Positions 58,189 through 64,000 of a stretch of DNA of 64,000 nucleotides are shown one piece after another. Source of the stretch: JAMIFN01 sp964544605 (lineage in GTDB: Bacteria; Pseudomonadota; Gammaproteobacteria; Burkholderiales; Burkholderiaceae_C); contig CAZJBX010000003.1 of NCBI GenBank assembly GCA_964544605.1, positions 1 to 64,000 on the forward strand. The letters are read 5' to 3'. Made by a program: the position numbers and the translations under genes. Positions within the stretch are counted from its first letter, which is position 1; every line of letters starts with the position of its first letter. Below the pieces are notes generated by a model. That model did not search any database, was not told the DNA's origin, and was given only the letters and a program-made list of their open reading frames with translations.

Positions 58189-58881
58189 ATGGAATCGCAA
58201 TTTGGTTTAGCCCATGTATGGGCGCAAGGGGATTGGGTGAGCAAAAGCATCACCATCTTCCTTTTTGCCATGTCTTTTGCCTCGTGGCTGGTGATTGTGC
58301 TGCGCACCATTGGCCTGTTGCGGGCCCGCCGTCAAGCGGAGCAGGCGCGGCATTTTTGGGATCAAGGCGATTTTGATGCGGCCTTGAATACGCTTGAAAA
58401 TGGCAAACACCACAACCCCTTCTTGCACATTGCGCAAGCAGGGCAGGCGGCGCTGGAGCACCACCAGCACAATGAAAAGCATTTGCACGATAAGTTCGAC
58501 CTCTCGGACTGGATTCACAGCAGCCTCTCTGCTGCCATTGATGAGGCCCAAGCCCGTTTGCAAGGTGGCTTGGCCATCCTGGCCTCAGTGGGCTCTACCG
58601 CGCCTTTTGTGGGCCTGTTTGGTACGGTTTGGGGCATTTATCACGCCTTGATTACCATTGGTGCCACAGGCCAAGCCAGCATCGACCGCGTGGCTGGCCC
58701 CGTGGGTGAGGCCCTCATCATGACCGCCTTGGGTTTGGCCGTAGCCATTCCCGCCGTGCTCTCCTACAACGGCATTGTGCGCAGCAACAAGCGCTTGATG
58801 ATGCACATGAACCGCTTTGCGCAAGACCTGCACACCTACTTTGTGACGGGCGCTTGCATCAAACGCCCCAAGCGCCGTTAA
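58189..58881 (+). CDS. exbB: Biopolymer transport protein ExbB
   Basis: 230 residues, MotA/TolQ/ExbB family. Three membrane segments: near 20-38 (ITIFLFAMSFASWLVIVL), near 125-150 (SVGSTAPFVGLFGTVWGIY), and near 168-188 (ALIMTALGLAVAIPAVLSYNG). The last two carry the family's conserved Thr and Gly/Pro residues. It assembles with ExbD and TonB in the inner membrane. Confidence 0.94.
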   Translation: MESQFGLAHVWAQGDWVSKSITIFLFAMSFASWLVIVLRTIGLLRARRQAEQARHFWDQGDFDAALNTLENGKHHNPFLHIAQAGQAALEHHQHNEKHLHDKFDLSDWIHSSLSAAIDEAQARLQGGLAILASVGSTAPFVGLFGTVWGIYHALITIGATGQASIDRVAGPVGEALIMTALGLAVAIPAVLSYNGIVRSNKRLMMHMNRFAQDLHTYFVTGACIKRPKRR

Positions 58882-58908
58882 TTGAACCGACTGAGCAAGG
58901 AAAGCACC

Positions 58909-59325
58909 ATGGCTTTTGGCACAACAGACCGAACCGATGAGGTGATGAACGAGATCAATGTGGTTCCCTTGGTGGATGTCATGTTGGTGCTGCTCATCAT
59001 CTTTATCGTCACCATTCCCGTCATCAACCACGCCATCAAGGTGGAACTGCCTGAGCAAAGCAGTGCGCCGTTGGAGACGCCACCCGAGACCCTGCGCGTG
59101 GCCGTCACCAGCGATGGCCAATACTCCGTCAATGAGCAAATGTTTGACGAAGCGGCTTTGCAGGCTTTTTTGAGCGAAAAAAGCCTGCTCACGCCCCAGC
59201 CTGAGCTGCACATTTTGGGCGATAAGGCCGTGCGCTATGAAAAAGTGACGGCCCTTATGAGCATGGCGAAAAATGCGGGCCTGCAAAAAATTGGTTTTGT
59301 GACCGAACCTGCTACCGCACCCTAA
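58909..59325 (+). CDS. exbD: Biopolymer transport protein ExbD
   Basis: 138 residues. One N-terminal membrane segment, VVPLVDVMLVLLIIFIVTIP near 20-40, carries the essential Asp of the proton path. The periplasmic part is HAIKVELPEQSSAP onwards. The start is the ATG preceded by AAGGAAAG; an upstream TTG frame is not needed. It ends the iron operon. Confidence 0.93.
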   Translation: MAFGTTDRTDEVMNEINVVPLVDVMLVLLIIFIVTIPVINHAIKVELPEQSSAPLETPPETLRVAVTSDGQYSVNEQMFDEAALQAFLSEKSLLTPQPELHILGDKAVRYEKVTALMSMAKNAGLQKIGFVTEPATAP

Positions 59326-59376
59326 AGGCGGCTGGCACGGGCCAAGCTGGGGGAAACCCCAGGCAGACAAGGGTAT

Positions 59377-59392
59377 GCGGCATAATGGCCGC
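59377..59392 (+). promoter_or_regulatory. Palindrome over the putative ptsN -10
   Basis: GCGGC-ATAATG-GCCGC: a 5-bp inverted repeat centred on a CATAAT -10-like hexamer, 31 bases before ptsN. No clear -35. Confidence 0.35.
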
Positions 59393-59422
59393 TTGCCCTT
59401 TTTTATTTGCCGAGCTTGACCC

Positions 59423-59872
59423 ATGAACCGATTGGCCGCCATATTGCCCGTAGAGCACATCCTTATTGATGCCGACATCACGAGCAAAAAGCGCGCTTTT
59501 GAAGAAATCGGCTTCCTGCTAGAAAACCACATTGGCCTCAAGCGCCTGCTCGTCAGCGACAGCCTCTTTGTCCGTGAGCGCCTGGGCTCCACAGGCTTGG
59601 GCCACGGCATCGCCGTGCCGCATGGCCGCATTGAGGGCCTGAAGCAGCCGCAAGCGGCCCTGCTGCGCTTGCGCAAGCCCATAGGCTTTGATGCGCTTGA
59701 TGGCCAGCCTGTGCAACTCATCATTGGCCTGCTGATTCCGCAAAACAATGCCGAGCAGCACCTTGAAATCCTCTCTGACATCGTGCGCATCGTGGGCCAA
59801 GCCGACATGCGTGAGCGCATTGCCGCCGCGCCCGATGTGGCCAGCTTGCTCGACCTGCTGCAAAGTCATTGA
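59423..59872 (+). CDS. ptsN: PTS IIA-like nitrogen-regulatory protein
   Basis: 149 residues, fructose/mannitol EIIA fold. The phosphorylated His is in GIAVPHGR (His67), with RERLGSTGLGHG just before. In betaproteobacteria EIIA-Ntr receives phosphate through PtsP-NPr/HPr and regulates potassium, carbon and nitrogen balance rather than transporting sugar. It usually neighbours rpoN/hpf and hprK; here it lies between exbD and dusB. Confidence 0.93.
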   Translation: MNRLAAILPVEHILIDADITSKKRAFEEIGFLLENHIGLKRLLVSDSLFVRERLGSTGLGHGIAVPHGRIEGLKQPQAALLRLRKPIGFDALDGQPVQLIIGLLIPQNNAEQHLEILSDIVRIVGQADMRERIAAAPDVASLLDLLQSH

Positions 59873-59881
59873 AGTTTTGCC

Positions 59882-59906
59882 TATAATCAATGCTTAAAAT
59901 TTAAGC
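59882..59906 (+). promoter_or_regulatory. dusB-fis promoter -10 and adjacent palindrome
   Basis: TATAAT at 59882-59887 is a perfect -10. GCTTAAA-A-TTTAAGC at 59892-59906 spans the expected start point and looks like an operator. No clear -35 at 17 bp. Confidence 0.45.
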
Positions 59907-59938
59907 AAAATAGCGGCAGCACTGACCGCCACACACAC

Positions 59939-59959
59939 AACCGCCTTGGGGCGGTTTTT
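59939..59959 (+). terminator. Terminator/attenuator in the dusB leader
   Basis: AACCGCC-TTGG-GGCGGTT followed by TTT lies between the dusB promoter and dusB. A second ACCGCC at 59925-59930 can pair with the same GGCGGT arm, giving an alternative fold. Confidence 0.6.
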
Positions 59960-59973
59960 CTGTCTTTGTTCTC

Positions 59974-60993
59974 ATGCGTATTGGCCCTTATGAACTTGCG
60001 AACCGTGTTTTTGTCGCCCCCATGGCGGGGGTGACGGATCGGCCTTTTCGCAAATTGTGCAAAAAACTGGGCGCAGGCTATGCCGTCAGCGAAATGGTGA
60101 CCAGCCGCCCCGATTTATTCCGCAGCTTGAAAACCTCGCGCCGCGCCGACCACACAGGTGAAGTGGGCCCCATTGCGGTGCAAATTGCGGGCACAGATGC
60201 GGCCATGATGGCCGACGCCGCTCGCTACAACATCGACCGTGGCGCGCAAATCATCGACATCAATATGGGTTGCCCCGCCAAAAAGGTATGCAACAAATGG
60301 GCGGGCTCGGCCCTGATGCAAGATGAGGCGCTGGCGCTGGAGATTGTGCAGGCCGTGGTGCAAGCGGCCGCACCCAGCGGCGTGCCTGTTACTTTGAAAA
60401 TGCGCACAGGTTGGTGCCAAGCGCAAAAAAACGCCGTGGCCATTGCCCGTGCGGCAGAAGATGCGGGCGTGGCCTTGCTCACCGTGCATGGTCGCACCCG
60501 CGAGCAGGGCTATAAAGGCCAAGCCGAATACGACACGATTGCGGCGGTGAAGGCCGCCGTGCGGGTGCCCGTGGTGGCCAATGGCGATATCGACAGCCCC
60601 GAAAAAGCCCAAGCTGTGTTGGCTTACACAGGGGCCGATGCCGTGATGGTGGGCCGTGCGGCGCAGGGTCGCCCTTGGATTTTTCGTGAAATCGTCCATT
60701 ATTTGGCCACAGGCGAGCACCTGCCACCGCCCAGCACCTTAGAGGCCAAAGCCCTGCTGCTGGAGCATTTGCAAGAGCATTACGCGCTGTATGGCGAATA
60801 CACTGGCGTGCGCAGCGCCCGCAAGCACATTGGCTGGTATGTGGCCAACTTGCCTGGTGGCGCAGCCTTCAGGCAGCACATGAATCGCTTGGACGATGCC
60901 CAAGCCCAATATGCTGCCTTGGCCAGCTATTTTGATACCTTGGCCCAAACCCAGCCTGTTTTGATGGATTCACAAGGAGCAGCCCATGTCTGA
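59974..60993 (+). CDS. dusB: tRNA-dihydrouridine synthase B
   Basis: FMN enzyme reducing uridines in the tRNA D-loop. 339 residues, TIM barrel: VFVAPMAGVTDRPFRKL near 10, the catalytic Cys in MGCPAKKV near 99, LTLKMRTG near 137, TVHGRTREQGYKG near 170, NGDIDSPEKA near 203 and MVGRAAQGRPWIF near 225. It overlaps fis by 8 bases; dusB-fis is the standard proteobacterial pair. Confidence 0.96.
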   Translation: MRIGPYELANRVFVAPMAGVTDRPFRKLCKKLGAGYAVSEMVTSRPDLFRSLKTSRRADHTGEVGPIAVQIAGTDAAMMADAARYNIDRGAQIIDINMGCPAKKVCNKWAGSALMQDEALALEIVQAVVQAAAPSGVPVTLKMRTGWCQAQKNAVAIARAAEDAGVALLTVHGRTREQGYKGQAEYDTIAAVKAAVRVPVVANGDIDSPEKAQAVLAYTGADAVMVGRAAQGRPWIFREIVHYLATGEHLPPPSTLEAKALLLEHLQEHYALYGEYTGVRSARKHIGWYVANLPGGAAFRQHMNRLDDAQAQYAALASYFDTLAQTQPVLMDSQGAAHV

Positions 60994-61219
60994 TGGCATT
61001 GATGAGTGCGTGAAGCGAAATTTGGAACTTTTCTTCGACGACCTAGAGGGCCAAGAGCCCGCTGGTATTTACGAAATGATTGTGGATGTGGTGGAGCGCC
61101 CGCTGTTGGAGGTGGTGATGGCAAGAGCGGGAGAAAACCAATCTCGGGCGGCCCAGTGGCTGGGCATCAACCGCAATACCTTGCGTAAGAAATTGATGAA
61201 GTTTGGCATGGCCGAGTGA
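60986..61219 (+). CDS. fis: Fis-family nucleoid/transcription factor
   Basis: 77 residues, shorter than E. coli Fis (98) because the N-terminal beta-hairpin arm is reduced, as is usual in betaproteobacteria. The C-terminal helix-turn-helix is NQSRAAQWLGINRNTLRKKL near 51-70. It is translationally coupled to dusB. Confidence 0.93.
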   Translation: MSDGIDECVKRNLELFFDDLEGQEPAGIYEMIVDVVERPLLEVVMARAGENQSRAAQWLGINRNTLRKKLMKFGMAE

Positions 61220-61360
61220 GGCATTTCGCCCTACAACCCGAGAAAAGCCCTGATGCCATGTTCAGTATTGGGCCAGAGGCTACGAAGCCAAAGCCGCATC
61301 AGGCGTAAGCTGCTCACTTCAGTGTTTGGTTTTGTGCCTTATTTGAAAGAGAGTGTTGCC

Positions 61361-61699
61361 ATGTCTTCTTCCTCCGACCCCTCCCGCCGTGCATTTTTGT
61401 TTCAAGCCGCTGCTGTTGGTGCGGCTTTGGGCAGTGTCGCCAGCGCAAGCATGGCCGCACCTGCTGCGGCACCAAGCGCGGCCTTACTCAGCGAGACCGA
61501 CCCTACGGCCAAGGCGCTCAAATACCACAGCGATGCCAAAAAAGTGAATCCTGCGGCCAACCCCAAATACAAAGCAGGCCATACCTGCGCCAATTGCATG
61601 CTCTACAAAGGCGATAGCAAGTTGGGCGATTGCTCGCTCTTTCCGCGCCGCAAAGTGCCCGCAGGTGCTTGGTGCAATGCTTGGGCGAAAAAGGCTTAA
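61361..61699 (+). CDS. High-potential iron-sulfur protein (HiPIP)
   Basis: 112 residues. The Tat-type signal begins SRRAFLFQAAAVGAALG, followed by an Ala-rich cleavage region near 32. The mature protein has the four Cys pattern of HiPIP: CANC near 77, C in LGDCSLF near 91, C in AGAWCNAW near 106, which hold a 4Fe-4S cluster. It is a periplasmic electron carrier, often serving respiratory or photosynthetic chains. The start ATG has GAAAGAGA upstream. Confidence 0.92.
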   Translation: MSSSSDPSRRAFLFQAAAVGAALGSVASASMAAPAAAPSAALLSETDPTAKALKYHSDAKKVNPAANPKYKAGHTCANCMLYKGDSKLGDCSLFPRRKVPAGAWCNAWAKKA

Positions 61700-61724
61700 A
61701 GCGTTTGCGTGGGCCTCAAATACA

Positions 61725-61756
61725 AAAACCGCCTTCCATGAAGGCGGTTTTTTTTG
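61725..61756. terminator. Bidirectional terminator between the HiPIP and pilU genes
   Basis: A 12-bp perfect stem AAAACCGCCTTC / GAAGGCGGTTTT with loop CAT and extra T on the plus strand lies between convergent genes. Confidence 0.9.
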
Positions 61757-61778
61757 AGGCCGAGCACAGGGGCAGGGC

Positions 61779-62915
61779 TTACATGATGGCCAAGTGCTCG
61801 GTGCCTTGCGACAAATCTTGCGTTTTGGCGCGTTGTGAATTGAGCTTGATGTTCAAGCGCAAATCGTTGGCCGAGTCGGCGTAGCGGATGGCGTCATCCA
61901 AACTGATGATGTTCGATTCAAAGGCGTAGAACAGCGATTGGTCGAAGGTTTGCATGCCCAGCTCGGTGCTCTTTTTCATGATTTCTTTGATTTCGCCAAC
62001 TTCGCCACGGAAGATGAGGTCGGAGATCAAAGGCGTGTTCAGCAGCACCTCTACCGCCGCATAACGGCCCTTGCCATCTTGCTTGGGAATCAGGCGCTGC
62101 GAAATGATGCTGCGCAGGTTCAAAGACAAATCCATCAGCAATTGCAGGCGGCGCTCTTCAGGGAAGAAGTTGATGATGCGATCCAAGGCTTGGTTGGCGC
62201 TGTTGGCGTGCAAAGTGGCCATGCACAAATGCCCTGTTTCCGAGAAGGCAATGGCGTGCTCCATGGTTTCGCGGTCACGAATCTCACCCATCAAAATCAC
62301 ATCAGGCGCTTGGCGCAGGGTGTTTTTCAGGGCGATTTCCCAGTTGTCGGTGTCGATGCCGACCTCGCGCTGCGTCACCATGCAGTTTTTATGCGGGTGT
62401 ACAAATTCAATCGGGTCTTCCACGGTCACGATGTGGCCGTAAGAGTTCTGGTTGCGCCAGTCAATCATGGCGGCCAAAGAGGTGGATTTACCTGAACCCG
62501 TGGCCCCAGCCACAATCACCAAGCCGCGTTTGGCCAAGGTGATGTCTTTGAGGGCCTGAGGCAGGCCCAAGCCATCGATGCTGGGTAGGGTGCTGGGAAT
62601 GACCCGAAACACCATGCCGATTTTGCCCTGCTGCACAAAGGCATTCACACGGAAGCGGCCAATGCCTTTGGGGGCGACACCGAAGTTGCACTCACGCGTG
62701 CGCTCGAACTCGGCGGCTTGTTTGTCGTTCATCACCGCGCGGGCCAAGGCCATGGTGTGGGCAGACGACAGTGGCTGCGAGGACACCTTGGTCATCTTGC
62801 CATCGACCTTGATGCCAGGCGGAAAGCCCACGCTGATGAACAAATCGGAGCCGCCACGGGTGAGCAGCAGCTTGAGCAAATCGTGTATGAATTTGGTGGC
62901 CTGATCGCGTTCCAT
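61779..62915 (-). CDS. pilU: Type IV pilus twitching ATPase PilU
   Basis: 378 residues, PilT-like secretion ATPase that assists pilus retraction. Walker A GATGSGKST is near 138, the Asp box IVTVEDPIEFVHP near 165, Walker B VILMGEIRDRETMEHA near 205 and the His box CMATLHANSANQA near 230. The long C-terminal tail after residue 340 distinguishes PilU from PilT. It follows pilT by 23 bases. Confidence 0.95.
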   Translation of the reverse strand: MERDQATKFIHDLLKLLLTRGGSDLFISVGFPPGIKVDGKMTKVSSQPLSSAHTMALARAVMNDKQAAEFERTRECNFGVAPKGIGRFRVNAFVQQGKIGMVFRVIPSTLPSIDGLGLPQALKDITLAKRGLVIVAGATGSGKSTSLAAMIDWRNQNSYGHIVTVEDPIEFVHPHKNCMVTQREVGIDTDNWEIALKNTLRQAPDVILMGEIRDRETMEHAIAFSETGHLCMATLHANSANQALDRIINFFPEERRLQLLMDLSLNLRSIISQRLIPKQDGKGRYAAVEVLLNTPLISDLIFRGEVGEIKEIMKKSTELGMQTFDQSLFYAFESNIISLDDAIRYADSANDLRLNIKLNSQRAKTQDLSQGTEHLAIM

Positions 62916-62938
62916 TTGTCTGTTTCTCGTTTTTTGGT

Positions 62939-63982
62939 TTAGCCGACAAAGTTCTCGGGGATTTTCGCTTTAGAGCGCGCTTCACCCATAGAGATGACAT
63001 TGCGTTTGACCAAGTCTGCGAGGTTTTGGTCCAGGGTCTGCATACCCATGCTTTGGCCGGTTTGAATGGCCGAATACATTTGCGCCACTTTCGCCTCACG
63101 GATGAGGTTGCGGATGGCGGGTGTGCCCGTCATGATTTCATGCGCGGCAACGCGGCCTGAGCCGTCTTTGAGTTTGCACAGGGCCTGAGAGATGACGGCG
63201 ACCAAGGACTCTGACAGCATGGCGCGTACCATGTCTTTTTCTTCGGCGGGGAAGACATCGATGATGCGGTCAATCGTTTTGGCGGCGCTGGAGGTGTGCA
63301 GCGTGCCGAACACAATGTGGCCCGTTTCTGCCGCAGTCAGAGCCAAGCGGATGGTTTCCAAATCGCGCAGCTCACCAATCAAAATCGCATCTGGGTCTTC
63401 CCGTAGGGCGGATTTCAAGGCGGCGTTGAAGCTCAAAGTGTGTGGGCCGACCTCGCGTTGGTTGATCAGGCATTTTTTCGATTCGTGCACGAACTCAATG
63501 GGGTCTTCCACCGTCAGGATGTGGCCGAAATTGGTTTCATTCAAGTGGTTGAGCATGGCGGCCAAGGTGGTGGATTTGCCTGAACCTGTGGGGCCAGTGA
63601 CCAAGACCAAGCCACGGGGCTTGAGCGCCAGATCCGCAAAAATCTTGGGTGTATTGAGTTGGTCCAGAGTCAAGATTTTGGATGGAATCGTGCGGAATAC
63701 TGCGCCTGCGCCACGGTTGTGGTTGAAGGCATTGACACGGAAACGCGCCAAACCCTCAATCTCAAAGGAGAAATCCACCTCGTAGAATTCCTCGTAATAC
63801 TTGCGCTGGGTGTCGTTCATGATGTCGTACACCATGCTGTGGACTTGCTTGTGGTCAAAGGGCTCCACATTGATGCGGCGCACATCGCCATGCACACGAA
63901 TCATGGGGGGCAAACCCGCAGAAAGGTGCAAGTCAGAGGCATTGTTCTTGACGGAAAAGGCAAGGAGTTGGGTAATATCCAT
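62939..63982 (-). CDS. pilT: Type IV pilus retraction ATPase PilT
   Basis: 347 residues, hexameric motor that depolymerises the pilus for twitching. MDITQLLAFSVKNNASDLHLSAGLPP at the N-terminus (read as MDITQLLAFSVKNN then ASDLHLSAGLPP) is typical. Walker A GPTGSGKST is near 131, Walker B AILIGELRDLETIRLA near 198, the His box VFGTLHTSSAAKT near 225 and the C-terminal AIRNLIREAK near 287 (the AIRNLIRE motif needed for retraction). Complete in the window. Confidence 0.96.
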   Translation of the reverse strand: MDITQLLAFSVKNNASDLHLSAGLPPMIRVHGDVRRINVEPFDHKQVHSMVYDIMNDTQRKYYEEFYEVDFSFEIEGLARFRVNAFNHNRGAGAVFRTIPSKILTLDQLNTPKIFADLALKPRGLVLVTGPTGSGKSTTLAAMLNHLNETNFGHILTVEDPIEFVHESKKCLINQREVGPHTLSFNAALKSALREDPDAILIGELRDLETIRLALTAAETGHIVFGTLHTSSAAKTIDRIIDVFPAEEKDMVRAMLSESLVAVISQALCKLKDGSGRVAAHEIMTGTPAIRNLIREAKVAQMYSAIQTGQSMGMQTLDQNLADLVKRNVISMGEARSKAKIPENFVG

Positions 63983-64000
63983 GGACAGAAATCAGTAAAC

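Overview
The window is a 64 kb stretch of a bacterial chromosome with mostly high GC. Gene content and order point to a betaproteobacterium of the order Burkholderiales, probably Comamonadaceae-like. The signs are dusB-fis, an HprK/PtsN partial PTS, a MutL that carries the endonuclease motif, paired pilT/pilU, a HiPIP, and a pccB/pccA acyl-CoA carboxylase pair. This assignment is inferred from gene content; no 16S gene is present.

Layout. 1-10.4 kb: dnaE (cut by the window edge), pepN, a biotin-dependent propionyl/acyl-CoA carboxylase operon with a META-domain protein between its subunits, and a small lipoprotein. 10.5-14.2 kb: a tightly overlapping operon maf - PIN - SnoaL-like - ligA. 14.3-28.8 kb: an ABC-type (group 2-like) capsule locus. 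Its export genes (kpsM, T, E, D and kpsC, S homologues) flank a visibly more AT-rich serotype-specific core. The core encodes a CDP-ribitol synthase, two CDP-glycerol/ribitol phosphotransferase-family proteins, an alpha/beta hydrolase, an antisense TupA-like ATP-grasp protein and nagB. Together they suggest a teichoic-acid-like polyol-phosphate capsule. 28.8-33 kb: hprK, ispF, ispD, tRNA-Phe, rmuC. 33-37.9 kb: an ABM/SDR pair divergent from a LysR regulator, tRNA-Met, nrdR, glyA.

38-47 kb is an AT-rich island with one co-directional operon: terC, terD, terY, terD, terY, terY with a C-terminal Cys-rich module, a PP2C phosphatase and a protein kinase. This is a tellurite/Ter stress module of the TerY-phosphatase-kinase type. 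Upstream of it, a strong promoter followed by a 12-C tract, three hairpins and a terminator looks like an undescribed small RNA of about 100 nt.

47.3-52.7 kb: trmD, mutL, a PIN-PhoH ATPase and a Bcp peroxiredoxin. The last two carry histone-H1-like Lys/Ala-rich tails. 53-59.3 kb: an iron-acquisition module (ferric-binding protein, TonB-dependent siderophore receptor, PiuC-type hydroxylase, tonB, exbB, exbD) with Fur-box-like sites and two near-identical promoters exactly 50 bp apart. 59.4-64 kb: ptsN, dusB-fis behind a possible attenuator, a HiPIP, and pilU/pilT.

No CRISPR array, insertion sequence, integrase or rRNA gene was seen.
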